DNA of 29,680 nt, from NCBI GenBank assembly GCA_003427395.1, contig BFEA01000147.1, forward strand, positions 2,209,643 to 2,239,322, in the 5' to 3' direction. The position numbers were made by a program, and so were the translations under genes. This stretch comes from Chara braunii. Lineage: Eukaryota > Streptophyta > Charophyceae > Charales > Characeae. Shown piece after piece: positions 9,321 to 20,549 of this stretch (position 1 is the first letter of the stretch; each line of letters begins with the position of its first letter). Under the pieces are notes generated by a model. It searched no databases, was not told the origin of the DNA, and saw only the letters and a list, made by a program, of their open reading frames with translations.

Positions 9321-10489
9321 ACTTCATACGTAAATCATGCCTAGTCTTTTTTTTCCTTACAACCCATAATTTTTCAACAACTTAATAAGTGGGCGTCATA
9401 CTCGAGGCTTTGAATGAATAGCGCAACGACACAACTTTATCATATCACCTAGTTGAATACGCAAGCAATCGCAATAATGACGTACTATGTGGTACCCATT
9501 AAAATGTGGTCCTCAAAGGTTTTGAGGGTCACTTTCGATATTAAAGTGTCGGCTGACATGCATTTTGAGGGGTTATTCTCATGACGCTAGACAATCACGA
9601 AAACGATTGCGTGTCCTACCCTCTTCTGCACATTGCGTAGTGGAGCGGTAGGCGGGCTTCGACCCTTTGTGGCGGCGAAACTCCCCTGAATCTTTGGAAA
9701 AGGGCCCCATTTTCGGAGGCCTTGGAACATGTCAAGGGTTTTGACTTTGACAACCGTTATAGACTTCAATGTCTAATTATGAAACGTAATACGCAAAATC
9801 AAAGTGAATTTTTTTTTCTCTCTTTCCAATCCGCCAAACCCTCACGCATGGTCGATCAAGCCAAGCGGGTACACAAAATATATAACATAGTGGGGTTATT
9901 GAACACGAGACGATTACTCTCACAGTCATCGCGTGACTTCCTTTCAAATATACAAATGATTGCAGACAAGTCAAATCCCGACTCCAAATCACAAACATAC
10001 TTGCACTCCCACAAAGATCCAACATTGGCAAGCCACACACTACACGGGGGTTAACTTAAACCACTCTATGCACTCACACTCTTTGCCTTATTCGCACAAA
10101 TTTCAACCTTTATCCAACATTCTAAAAGAAAAATACTTAGTCCTTTTTAAATGGTCATTTAATAAAGATCCGGATAAAAAAACCAAAGAAATAATTTAAC
10201 CCACATGAGCTAATGTTTTAGGTTGAGTCGAGAGAATGACAAAAAGTTGAGTCGGAATCCGACTTGTTATTAAAAGATAACAGAAGATGATCCTCGTATG
10301 ATCATAATGAAACTAGCCATTCTTGAATCGAAGTGAACGAAAGAGACCTGTAACACAACACAAGTCAGTATCCGAAGTTTTACTTAAGTACATGGAAGAA
10401 AAAACCTTTATCACAACTTAGTCTAACTCCTTATAGAACTAAGTATAAACCTACCTCTGATTGATATCATAATTGAATAAAGTTTTTGA
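9321..10489. other. AT-rich intergenic or LTR-derived stretch, no gene seen
   Basis: Short frames on both strands near 9720-10200 overlap one another and lack motifs. Part of this may still belong to the LTR. Confidence 0.45.
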
Positions 10490-11130
10490 CAGCATCTCCC
10501 CTGTATAGGACAAATTGCCAAAGTTTTTTTTAACTCGAAAATAATCTCATCGAAACTAAAAAATAAATCGACAACATTTTTCCTTAAAAAAATATTTTTT
10601 TAGAATTCATATCAAGCTAGATATGAAAACTAAAATAAAACTTTGACTTAAAAAAATTAAATTTTGTCTAACTCTTTTAATTAACGATGTTTTTGGCAAC
10701 ACTCCCCCTAGAGAAGTAGGCTTCCAAGATTTATACTAAGTCAGATACAAGTAAAAAAACAAAATTTGGATTCTGCAAAAAATAAAAATTAATTAATATT
10801 TTAGATTTTAAAAAATTTTGGACACATTTTTACAAACAATAGTGATTTCTCACAATTTATACAAAGTTAAATATGACTTGACAAATAACTTTGATTTTAC
10901 TAAGGTCAAATTTTGTTTAACTTTCTGAACTAGTAAAAATTTAAGCAGCACTTCCTTCAGAGAAGTAGGCTCATAAAGTTTATACTAAGTCAAATATAAG
11001 ATTTAAAAAAAACAAAATTGAAGAAAACAAAATTGACTAACTTATTTTGTAAAACTTTCAGCAATATTTCACAGAGAATTAGTAGGCTCTCAAGATTTAT
11101 ACACAGTCAAATATAAAGTTAGAACAAGTT
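10490..11130. repeat. Degenerate tandem array, period about 118-125 bp, about five copies
   Basis: The core TTATACTAAGTCAAATATAAG and relatives occur near 10605, 10730, 10856, 10981 and 11098. In three units it is preceded by AGAGAAGTAGGCT(C/T) about 15 bp upstream. Units are AT-rich with A runs and have diverged strongly. The spacing and the shared order of words mark an old satellite-like array. Confidence 0.7.
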
Positions 11131-11344
11131 GAACTCAGAAAAACGAGGATTGAACCAACTCTTATGACTCCAACACATGACGCGCATCTAAAACATCTAC
11201 CTACTGAACGACAACTCGAACTAACTCATAACTAAGAAAGCACACACAACCAAGGTAATTTCTCTCAACAGAACTCTAAGTTGTTTTCACATAAGATAGT
11301 TCATTAATCCCTCAAGTGATTATTTTTTTTTTCAATCTTACATA

Positions 11345-12210
11345 TGACATAAAGTCATGTCAATTATCTTAGAACATTACCTAACTTGCCTTTAGTATAC
11401 ACGAGCAGGTTGCACAACAACTACTCTCTTCATTAGGTAGTTGATTATACCAATCATCTTAAAAACACTGTCTAGTTTTGCCTCAAATATTTAATAGTCA
11501 ATTTTTGTATAATTTTTTATAATTTTTAGTCTTCAAAGTGGAAGTAGGATTGAGTCAATCATCTTAGAAACATTGCTCGTTCTGCCCAAGTTACCTTCAT
11601 TATACTCATAATTTCATACTTTATTTCTTAGTGATAAACTATAGTTACATCATTCATTTTAAAAACAATGTTTGACTATATTGTTCATATAGATGTATGT
11701 ATTAATATATATATATAATAATTATAAAAAATTATATTCTTGATTTATATTATGTGCATGGTTTCAAACTAAGTCAATCGTATTATAAATATTACCTAGT
11801 CTACATTTTGAACTCCCTCATAAAAAAAAAAACATGCCAAGAGTTGAGTCAATCGTTTTGGAAACATTACTTAACTCTAACCTTCACAACTAAATAAAAA
11901 CGGGGACCTTTGAGTCAATCATCTTAGAAACATTGCTCATAGTCCGTTCATAAACCACCTAGAAATAGGCATGCACTCAAGTCAATCATCTTAAGAACAT
12001 TACTTGATTTCGAAAACCATTCAGTCAAACCTTAAAGAAACATCAATCAGACCAATCATCTGAAAAAACATTGTCGGGTTTAGAAAAAAACAAGTCAGAG
12101 AAACATAACAACAATGCCAATCATCTTAGAAACATTGTCGGGTCCTTCATAAAATATAAATAAACAAAGCGGTTGGTTCAATCATCTTATAAACATTACC
12201 ATACTTTTTT
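11345..12210. repeat. Degenerate repeat CAATCATCTTAGAAACATTG, about eleven copies
   Basis: The 20-mer or a close variant occurs near 11360, 11452, 11555, 11653, 11776, 11850, 11914, 11981, 12053, 12118 and 12179, always in the same orientation and spaced about 60-120 bp. Sequence between copies is poorly conserved, although many copies are followed by a pyrimidine-rich word and preceded by AGT or GTC. It is distinct from the array just upstream. Confidence 0.75.
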
Positions 12211-12929
12211 TGTGACTTAGTCAATGCAAGCAAAACCACTTTCCTCCCTCCTTCCCCCAATTTATTCCCTTTTGTTTGACGTCAAACAAATAAATTAAAA
12301 TTGAGATTCATGCATGCATTTCCTTTACTTAATTTGATTAAGTTAAAAAAAAAAAAAAAAATCATAAGGGCGCATGCATACGTATCACTCGGACTGGAGA
12401 GATGTAGAGATAGGGTTCAGTGGGTATAATAAAAATGAAGAAGTTATACGTATAAGTTCCCTGTATCCAGAACCTCACCTAGGTTCTGACAGAGCTTCGA
12501 CAGTCGGTGGAGGAAACCTCCCACTGTGGCCTTAACACAGATTACGGGTTTCCAATCTCGCTTGCCACCTTATTATCCAAACTAATAGACTAGACTGATA
12601 TTAAGAAAGACAAAGGGAGTGGTCGTTTAGTCACTAAGATATAAGAGAGTTGCTCTCAAACTCGCGTAAGAGGGTCTTGAAACCTTGAATCATATGAGGG
12701 CCCCACAATGGTGGTAAAACATGCAATAAGATAATCAAACCGTGGCCAAAACGCAGAGTAAACAACCCCCTGGCATCCTCCAAGTCATTGTAGCAACCCC
12801 CTTCCAGAGCCTGATCACCCCTTTACAGCCACAATGTCTCCCTTTTGACCAAACTGCCGCTACGCAGCTGAGAAAGACTGCGCTCGAATAGAGCACACCC
12901 CTTGCGCTCTATTCGAATACGAGCGCAAA
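12211..12929. other. Intergenic stretch with an A17 run and small hairpins
   Basis: A run of 17 A lies at 12345-12361. A stem CAGAACCT/AGGTTCTG with a 5-nt loop lies near 12470. Near 12870-12925 GCGCTCGAATAGAGC is followed by a near-complementary GCTCTATTCGA...GAGCGC. No gene was recognised. Confidence 0.5.
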
Positions 12930-13125
12930 TGGAGCAAAGTACAGAACAACAAGGCGATATGCAATATACGTCACAAGTACGGTGCAAGTAACAAAGGCAC
13001 AACAAGCCGCAGAAAGACACGACAATGTGCAACAATGCACGGTGAAGTACAATAAGCACGACACTGTGCAATGCAGCACGAAACACAGGGCAATGCTCAA
13101 CAAGGTATCAAGTGTTCAACACTAA
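12930..13125. repeat. Degenerate AC/AG-rich repeat of words like GCACAACAATGTGCAA
   Basis: Words such as TGTGCAACAATGCACG, AAGTACAATAAGCACGAC and TGTGCAATGCAGCACG recur with a loose period of about 15-30 bp. Cysteine-rich minus-strand frames here are produced by this repeat and are not proposed as genes. Confidence 0.5.
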
Positions 13126-13775
13126 CACATCAATGCATCACGATGCAGCGATGTCCAGCGCAACACACAGGAAAGTCCAACTCATACCAGTGGTCGCCGA
13201 CACTTGAACTGGTAACAAGACAAGTTGAAGGAACAACAATACCTCAACGAGAAAACAACGGTAGCAGTCCTATGACCAACCAGCAATAATAAGATGAACC
13301 TAACATAGATGACAACAACTTCGCTGAGCTGCCAACAATCCAAAACGAAATAGCAGCAGTAACCAAATACATGCATATGGCGACTACATAGGTCACCGCC
13401 AAGATCAGTTATATGCCTTCACAACTCGTACTTATACTAAAAATCAAAATCTAATAAACTTTCGTCTATTTGCTTCATACGAGTTTTTTGTTCTTATTGA
13501 TCTCTTCTTAGGACACATGCGTTACCTTCTAACAGACGCGGTGCCTCAGCCAAACTCCCACCTAACAACGTCTTATACCCCTATGTCTAAGTCCGACGAA
13601 CGATATGCATGTTGACATCACTGCGAGCTTCTACTGCGCGTTTTCCATAGTCTTGCTCTGCGCAGGCATAGTTCGCCAACTTTCGAGCCTCGACAGACGT
13701 GCTCACACTTATACCTCTCACAACAGACACAAGCGGTTAACGGGTAGCTGAAAATTCAGGAATGAAAATTTTGAA
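13126..13775. other. Intergenic stretch, no gene seen
   Basis: A short coding-like segment (DDNNFAELPTIQNEIAAVTK, about 13308-13367, plus strand) sits among stops and may be a transposon remnant. Nothing else was recognised. Confidence 0.4.
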
Positions 13776-13989
13776 GTGAGAGTTTTTGGCAGTTTGAAAA
13801 TCCCGAATGGTCCTGAAGTGGTGAAAGGTCCGACGACCCTGAAAACCACATGTTTAGGCAGGCTGCATCCTGAAGTGGTGAAGTGAGAGTTTTTGACAGT
13901 TTGAAAATCCCGAATAGTCTTGAAGTGGTAAAAGGTTCGAAGACCCTGAAAACCACCTGTTTAGGCAGGCTGCATCCTGAACTGGTAAA
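13776..13989. repeat. 107-bp tandem duplication
   Basis: The unit starting GTGAGAGTTTTTG(G/A)CAGTTT at about 13776 is repeated from 13883 with a few substitutions, and a degraded third start follows near 13978. Words such as GAAGTGGTGAA and CCTGAAAACCAC recall the palindromic elements at 17.1-17.65 kb, so both may belong to one repeat family. Confidence 0.85.
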
Positions 13990-14603
13990 GGGTGTCTTGA
14001 AGTGGTGGTGGAAAATACGCCTGTTGTTAACCGTCTCTCACAACAGAGGATGGTGCGCTCGCAGAGGGCTCCCGCTACTCAGTCTTCTTCCGCCTCAAGG
14101 GCTAGGTACCCACCAACCCGCATACACGTTGATCTCCTCGAACCACGCTGGAATCCCGTTTCGTTCGTAACAACAACAAAAGTGTAAGCACGTTCCGCCC
14201 ACGTGGACTATCGTCCGGACCAGGTACGTGCTCTCTCCCTTAAATGAATGCACCTGGCCGTTAGCACGACCAGGTTCAATCAATCTTGATAAAGACCACT
14301 GGCACGTCGGGGTACGACCATGGTAAACGAAGTTGAACCCGAGCGAGGTGATGATTAACACTAACTCGATATCGACTAGGATGGTGTGTGTGCAGATGAA
14401 CACGATGGTCCCCATGGTTACAATAGTGGAGATGTGTACGATGAATTACCACAAACACAACTTTAACAGTGTCACCACCCCATAAACATAACTATAAAGA
14501 GCACGATTTGAACAAAAGCAACCAAACTACCTCGATCAGGAGTCTCGGGGTCGCTCCACCTCTAACCAAAAGTGCAAATTGAAAGTGAATCTATAGCTAG
14601 AAC
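13990..14603. other. Stretch of broken, partly coding-like sequence
   Basis: Short runs such as ARYPPTRIHVDLLEPRW (plus strand, near 14102-14150) read like protein but stop soon after. No family was recognised; decayed transposon is the likeliest explanation. Confidence 0.35.
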
Positions 14604-14909
14604 ATGGGAAGATACACCATGTATCCACTTGTAGTGAAGGCGGCCCCAGTCATGGAGCAGCAGTGCGATGATGTGCATGTGGGCGAGTCTGATGAGCAAC
14701 GCAGCCTAAAAAACGAGGATAACAATCTCGATGATGAATATGATCCGGACGAAGACCGCCATGATACAGACCATCGAGATGAGAATGGCTACCGAGATGG
14801 TGGTAGCGATCCCTACAATCCGGCAAGACTGTGCGCAGGCAAGAGGATCACGATCATGGTTGTCATAGACATGTCGGTGTGGCGGTCCGTCAGGATCAGA
14901 CAGATATAG
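14604..14909 (+). CDS. Acidic hypothetical protein fragment, 101 aa
   Basis: ATG at 14604 opens 101 codons. The centre is very rich in D, E, N and R (SDEQRSLKNEDNNLDDEYD and DRHDTDHRDENGYRDGG), predicting a disordered, highly charged segment. A second plus-strand frame overlapping its end (from 14831) continues with a helix-like IELEQTMQLQRRLNMH, which may indicate a frameshift in an older, longer ORF. No domain was recognised, and no neighbour suggests a role. It may be the acidic linker of a dead transposon protein or a chance frame. Confidence 0.22.
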   Translation: MGRYTMYPLVVKAAPVMEQQCDDVHVGESDEQRSLKNEDNNLDDEYDPDEDRHDTDHRDENGYRDGGSDPYNPARLCAGKRITIMVVIDMSVWRSVRIRQI

Positions 14910-16339
14910 AGCTGGAACAAACAATGCAACTCCAACGCAGACTCAACATGCACATACTCCCAACTGTGCAAATGAAGACTGAACTGGACTGGACTGGTAC
15001 CGACAGTGGTACCGGGCAAGACTGAATTGGACTGGATGAGCACACGGCCTGTGGGATCAAGCCACGGCCTGGTCCCACGGGCCGAACAAGCAAAATAACC
15101 AAATAGCCTTGGTTGTAGGCTAGGACATCCAGAGGCATGTTGCACGATCCTCAGACCTATAATGGATCAAGAAAGCAATGAAACTCTGCAACAATAAAGC
15201 TCATAAATTTAGGATGAGGAGCAAACTCCATGCGGAGTCCATGCGATGCACTGACCGTCAGCAACGACCCGTACTTCCGAATCTTCATGAGTAGCTAGTA
15301 CTGTTTAGTTCGTCACGGATTGACCTTTGAACACCTTTATGAGATAGGATCAACGAACTTTAGTCAGATTTAGAAGTTTTGGGAAAAAACTAGGTTGACA
15401 CATTTTCTATCGAGTCCATTCACATGCATTTTTCTATTACGTCTATTCACATGCATTGGACCTCCTGAATACATCAATTGAAGAATGCAATATGAGGAAT
15501 GAACACCCTTATTAGGATCGAGCGATTTATCATCCTGACCTATATCAACAGCTGGGATTTTAGTACCAATAAAAATGATAGAGTTGTAGGAACTCCAACA
15601 CCGGATTACACCTAAATGGAGTGACGCAAGCATCACCTTAAAAGTAGAGAGAAAATTGGGTACATACAGGAACATGATCAAGATGATAGTAGTATCTTAG
15701 TAAAAGGTTAGGTTAAACAAGGCGACACACTCAAGCCTACGTGTCAAAGTATTGTTTGTTCAATTAGCATGGCTTCTTCCAACATACGTTATCTCATAAA
15801 GCGATCTTCCGCAAAATGTGGACTAGTTACTGAAAACGGGCAAGCTTTGACATCCACATTGTCAATTTCATTTAGGAATAGGTAGATGGTCAAACGTTGG
15901 AAACATTAAAACGGTGAAATATAGTAAAGAGGACGGGGGTTTGTAAAGCTCTGATGCAGTTGGAGTATGTCGCGTTGATTGTCTAATGTCAGACTTCATT
16001 TATGTAAATCAGCCGATACACAAGAATGATACACGTGTTTACACCAAATAACGAGGGCAACACAAAGAAAAATAAACATGGCATCAAACGAAAGACTAAC
16101 GGTGAATCCTCAACAGGTAAATACTCGCTCCTTTATCGTCTCCTTCGCTCAAGGAGTGAATATATATTAATTATTTATAAGTTTATTGAGGTTACTAATA
16201 GTATATACGAAAAGTTTTGAAACTTGTTATGAAACTCAAACGAATTTGTAAACAATATCCATAAACATGGACGGGGATTCTCGTGCCGAAGAAGAGAGAG
16301 ACTTATGAGTGAATAACTTCACTGAGGAATAAAAAAACA
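14910..16339. other. AT-rich intergenic stretch without supported genes
   Basis: A 103-codon minus frame at 15370-15681 and a 64-codon plus frame at 16026 are present, but neither has a motif. A short duplication CACATGCATT occurs near 15422 and 15450. Confidence 0.4.
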
Positions 16340-17065
16340 GATTTTGGAACCTCTTTGATGAATGTTACAAACATAGAATTTTTCTGTCCGGCTTGTGCAT
16401 ATCATAGTTCACCAGAGCGTTAAGAGAGTCTGATCGCATACGCATTAAGATCGACCGTATGGTCTATGAAGCTCAAATGCAATGGCTCGAAAAACACGTG
16501 ATGATGATATTATTTGGCTAAGCTACAATTCCCTTGCCAGTGGAATCAAACAGAGAGCAATTTGATTACATGAAATGGTTGGATTGACATGCCAATGCTT
16601 GACCATGAAACCAAGAGAGGATTTTTCAAAAATAAAGGTAGGAACTTGTTGTCTCACGTGACCATCACGAAAAAGGTTGTCGAATGAATGTTGAGAATGA
16701 GATCTTACGAAATTGAGTTGGATGGAAAGAAGTATGATCTATCCTTTAAACCCTGTATATTTAAACAGGGGCTTGATGATGGAGAAAGAAATTGAAAATA
16801 GATTGCATATAGGTTAAATGCCTACGAATTTTGTTAGCAATCCTACCTATTTTTAAAGATGTGGCCAAATTGACATTTATAAAGATATTTAAGGAAAACA
16901 AAGTTTCAAAAAACATGAGGAACCCGAATTGACAAGTGTGAGATTTGATTTGAAACCTTTAGCTAAAGAGAAATACACCTGATGCATTGTTGTAGATCGC
17001 CCCGCTGATGGAATTACTATAGCAATAGAAGTGACAAAACTACCTCAAATTTTATGATTTAACGT
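16340..17065 (+). pseudogene. Decayed coding region of an unidentified protein
   Basis: Coding-like segments appear in different plus-strand frames separated by stops: FFCPACAYHSSPER (near 16380), MQWLEKHVMMILFG (near 16480), PLPVESNREQFDYMKWLD (near 16530), YEIELDGKKYDLSFKPC (near 16708), ILLAILPIFKDVAKLTFIK (near 16830), PELTSVRFDLKPLAKEKYT (near 16925) and CIVVDRPADGITIAIEVTKL (near 16984). At least two frameshifts and several stops break it. No family was identified. It ends just before an inverted-repeat terminus, which suggests a dead transposon gene. Confidence 0.38.
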
Positions 17066-17271
17066 TGTTAGGTCCCCGTGTAAGCACAAGTGGTTAAGGA
17101 CCTACTGAAATTTCTGAATGGAAAATTATGAAGTTTATTAGCAGAGGTATGAAATCATTGAAATGGTATGAAGACACTTAAGGTCCTTTCAGAAGTTTCA
17201 AGTGGTTTGAAGGTGAAATTTTACGAGGGTTTTTTTTTTCCTATTTTCATTTTGGTTCAACGTTGTTGTGT

Positions 17272-17339
17272 GTCACTTCATGTCATTTCAGGAGTTTCGG
17301 GTGGGGAGACATAAAACCTCTGAAATGACATGAAGTGAC
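17272..17339. repeat. Perfect 20-bp inverted repeat with a 28-bp loop
   Basis: GTCACTTCATGTCATTTCAG at 17272-17291 is exactly complementary to 17320-17339. Related words (CTGAAATGACATGAAGTG, GCGGTTTCAG, TCTGAAACTGCTTTCAGAT) continue to about 17650 in both orientations, forming a field of overlapping hairpins. Confidence 0.9.
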
Positions 17340-17734
17340 TGAAACTTATGAAAGCGGTTTCAGATCCCTCCACCCCAATTTTTAAATTGAGGTATCTGAA
17401 ACTGCTTTCAGATTTTTAGTCACTTCAAATCATTTACGAAATTTCTGCTGGGAATATCACAAACCTCTGAAATGACCTTAAGCGGTTGAAGCTTCCAAAA
17501 GCGGTTTCAGGTCCCCTCATCCAAATGTTAGGGCAAGAGGACTTGAAACCACTTTCAGAATCTTTATATTTTAGGAGTTTCAGGTAGGGGACATGAAACC
17601 TCTGAAATGATATGAAGTGGTTGAAGTTTCTGAAAGCGGTTTTATGTCTCCCCGTTTAAGTGTCCAACACTTATATAAACCAACTGAAAATAACCTAAAA
17701 ATATAGACATTCGTTAACATTTTCTTCATGTAAG

Positions 17735-17856
17735 TATGCCCTCACTCCATTACTCACCACATACAAAGAATACAAAAAAATACGGTGGTGTATCCCTCCA
17801 TGTTCTAGCAGCAGATTCGTTCTCATTTTGCACATATGGCGTATTCACATCCGCTT
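17735..17856. mobile_element. Diverged MITE copy, left member of an inverted pair
   Basis: It shares the MITE core (GGTGGTGTATC...CCATGTTCTAGCAGCAGATTC, TTTTGCACAT) seen at 19170 and 23218. Its reverse complement is present at 18103-18216. Confidence 0.6.
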
Positions 17857-18102
17857 AGCTATATATATATATATATGTATTGTTCCCTATTTTTTTGAAT
17901 TTGAGACTCTTCATACTTTGACTTGTCATTCCAGTCTGCCACATTTCAAATGCATTTTTTTTTCCACATAGAATTCGCTGACGAATGCCCCGCATGGAAT
18001 CGGAAGGACGACTCGGACAGATATAACTGACAAACCCAAGTATGCACAGTCCAAACTCCACAAAAATATAATTTTTATTATTATTATTATTTATTTATTT
18101 TT

Positions 18103-18216
18103 GCTAAGCGGGTGTGAGTACGCAAAATGTGCAAAATCAGAATGAGATGATGCTAGAACTTTGAGAGATACACCACCATATTTTTTTTCTTTTGTGCATG
18201 TGGTGAGTAGTGGAGC
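18103..18216. mobile_element. Diverged MITE copy, right member of an inverted pair
   Basis: Complementary to 17735-17856: GCTAAGCGGGTGTGAGTACG mirrors the left copy's end. A T-rich segment with (TTA)n at about 18072-18102 sits inside the loop. Confidence 0.6.
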
Positions 18217-18408
18217 GAGGCCCCAGTGTCCTAAAGTGAAGCGACCGTCCACTCTCAATTTTTGATGGATTGAGAGTAGTGGAGTGAGGGCATACTCACA
18301 CGGGGACCTGATGACCTTAAATCCCAAAATTTGAGGGAGTTTTTGGGTCACATTGGAGAGGTCCGCTACCCTTTTGTTAGCAGCCGGCGGGGCTGAGGGA
18401 GAACCCTT

Positions 18409-18438
18409 TTTGAGACCACCTCTAGAGGTGGTCTCAAA
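18409..18438. repeat. Perfect 30-bp palindrome
   Basis: The 30 bases centred on TCTAGA read identically on both strands, with arms TTTGAGACCACCTCT and AGAGGTGGTCTCAAA and no loop. It may be two abutting terminal repeats or an excision scar. Confidence 0.95.
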
Positions 18439-18639
18439 TTACCTTTTCAATTTTTTATTTCTCCGTGAGGTATTTCAAAAACATTGTGCATGAGAAAGGG
18501 GCTCGCCATAAAACCTTTGAATTAATGCATTTTCCAAAAGGTGTCATACTTCATTCGAAAGGTTGCTCATTGAAAGGACCCCCCCCCCGCTTCGCCACAC
18601 AAACTTTTGAAACACAGAGGCCTTTCGATATGCACATTA

Positions 18640-18763
18640 GGGCCTCGCTCCACTACTCTCGACATGTGCAAACTGAGAGTGTGAATCTTCGACTAGAACA
18701 TGGAGAGATATACCACCATGATTTTTGTCTTTTGTGCATGTCGAGAGTAGTGGAGGCAGACCC
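18640..18763. mobile_element. MITE copy, about 124 bp, inverted internal orientation
   Basis: It begins GGGCCTCGCTCCACTACTCT and ends with the complementary AGAGTAGTGGAGGCAGACCC. Its core is the reverse complement of the copy at 19170. Left flank is TTA and right flank TTG. Confidence 0.8.
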
Positions 18764-19169
18764 TTGTAATCGACCGCCCCCCTTTTTTTTTTTTCCTCTT
18801 TTTGCTAATAGGTCGTTTCAAGAGGGCCGTTTTTACAAGATCAATCATGGGGCTTTGAAGAAACGCTCATGAAAAGCGGGAGGATCTTGCCCCTTCGAAA
18901 CGACTTTTGACACAAAACTATCTGACACGTTTCAAAATTTTTTCGTTGACACATTTCGAAAGGTTGTGCGGCGAAGACGTGACGTCGATTTTGCATGTTT
19001 CGAAAGGCTGTGTGGCGAGTTCCCAAAACAGCAGTGCATGTTAGTTCAACATTGAAAAAAAAAAAAAAAACTCTATATATTTTGAGGGTAAGCAGAGCAA
19101 TACATGGTACCAAACGTCCTAGTTATTTGCGACTTTAGGTCCCTGTGTGAGTATGCATTGAGTCCCCTA

Positions 19170-19290
19170 GGGCCTTGCTCCATTACTCTCCGCATCCACA
19201 AAAGACAAAAATATGGCGGTGTATCTTTCCATGTTCTAGCGGAGGATTCATTTTCATTTCGCACATTTGGAGAGTAGTGCAACGAGGCCC
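19170..19290. mobile_element. MITE copy, about 121 bp
   Basis: Ends are GGGCCTTGCTCCATTACTCT and AGAGTAGTGCAACGAGGCCC. The core carries GGCGGTGTATCTTTCCATG and TTCTAGCGGAGGATTCATTT, which matches the uninterrupted version of the copy split at 23218/27166. Confidence 0.82.
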
Positions 19291-19339
19291 TGAATCTGAA
19301 TACCATCATCGCCACGCTATGCATCCCCAAAGGTGCGAA

Positions 19340-19460
19340 ATAAGGCCTCGTCACACCATTATCGAAATGTGAAAAAAACAAAAACGTGGCGGGTGGATCT
19401 GGCCATAAAGTAGTGGGAAGTTCATTCTCATGTTGCACATTTCGAGAGTGATGTGTGATG
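19340..19460. mobile_element. Strongly diverged MITE relative
   Basis: Starts AAGGCCTCGTCACACCATTA, has a GTGGCGGGTGGATCT core, then TTCATTCTCATGTTGCACAT and TTTCGAGAGTGATGTGTG. Ends have decayed. Confidence 0.45.
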
Positions 19461-20329
19461 ACCGCCATAATTTTATCGTTTTCATTTCACATTTGCTGAG
19501 TGGTATGGCGAGGCCCGATGGGCCTAGCCACAACACTCTTGAAACGGTGTTTTCAAGAGTCCAAGCGCCGCCACACAGACTCTTGAAATGTTTTTGCCAA
19601 ATTAACTTTCAACTTGAAGAGGTGTCAGAAATTGAGTTCGCAAGTTGCTCTCGAAACACTGAAAACCCAAGCCAACAATGCCTTTCTTTTCAAGCGTCCT
19701 TGGGCCTCGCCACACCTATCCCGAAAACACAAAAGAGTTCGGGAGCACTCATAAATGCGGGAGATGTGAAAAAAACGTTCGAGAGGGTTCGTCGCCACAC
19801 TGTGCTCTCCAAGGGGGCAGCCTCCAATTCGTCAAATGAGGCCCAACATTTTTGGAGAGAGTAGTGTGGCGGTGAGGCCGCTCCACAAACCGGTGGGGCG
19901 TACGTTCGTGATCTCGAGAGAACCGAATCGCCACGTACGCACTCGCCCGCGTAAGTCATCCTTAACCACGTGTAAGGATGTGGGGGATGTGGCTTACTAG
20001 ACAGGTATGGCTGCACGGTCTCCTTCATGGGCACCCGACTACGAAAATCTGAGGGGCCTTGAATACCGTGAGTATTAGGAGGGCAAACAACTCAGACGAC
20101 GGGGAAATTTAAGAAATCCGGAATTCCCTTGCCTAACAGAAAATGATCGATTATGTGTGAGGGATTTTCATTGTGCTATAACGAGCGACCCTCGGTGCCC
20201 CGACTACCCGGAAACTTATAACACGCAATATTTCATATCCCCCGACTTCGTTGTCATTACTACCACCTTCCTTCCCTTCCATCTCCTCCTCCTATATCAC
20301 CAACTCATAGTGGTACCGTGGAATTCCAT
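19461..20329. other. Hairpin-rich intergenic stretch
   Basis: Short inverted repeats recur, for example ACTCTTGAAA near 19540 with TTTCAAGAGT near 19550, and CGCCACACTGTGCTCTCCAA near 19790 against TTGGAGAGAGTAGTGTGGCG near 19853-19872. GGCCTCGCC/GGCGAGGCC words link it to the MITE family. No gene is supported. Confidence 0.45.
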
Positions 20330-20549
20330 AGCTCGCTACTGGCCTAGCCCGCCGTGTGAGGGTTGTCGGTATCACCGGGTGCGCCGAGCTTCGGGAACTA
20401 CCCAACAGGCTCGAGCCGAAGCTGAGCAGCGATTGCACAACCTCCGCGCACGGGCCGCCTCGGCGGAACCCGAGGCCTGTTACGAGCGGCGCCAACAACT
20501 GGCCGAACCCCGCGACCGACCCCGAACACAAAATCAGCGGCGATGGTGA
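20330..20549 (+). pseudogene. GC-rich coding-like island, possible transposon protein fragment
   Basis: The end of a 130-codon plus frame is GC-rich compared with its surroundings and encodes a basic then helix-forming stretch (QQARAEAEQRLHNLRARAAS, ACYERRQQLAEPRDR) typical of coiled-coil linkers. The upstream part of the frame is not protein-like, so the boundaries are uncertain. It may be a fragment of a retrotransposon gag or a host gene exon piece; no homologue is recognised. Confidence 0.25.

Larger units (their letters stand above)
17030..18350. mobile_element. Segment bounded by about 50-bp inverted repeats
   Basis: The sequence at 17030-17080 (ACCTCAAATTTTATGATTTAA then AGGTCCCCGTG) returns in reverse complement at 18301-18350 with roughly 80% identity. 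A single relative (AGGTCCCTGTGTGAGTATGC) lies at 19137. Between the arms are further palindromes and an inverted pair of MITE-like copies, so this is probably several nested foldback elements. No target-site duplication was established. Confidence 0.5.

Noticed and set aside
12909-13103. Cysteine-rich secreted-peptide-like minus frames
   Set aside because: Two overlapping frames are both driven by the degenerate GCACAACAATGTGC repeat, with no distinct signal peptide or conserved cysteine spacing.
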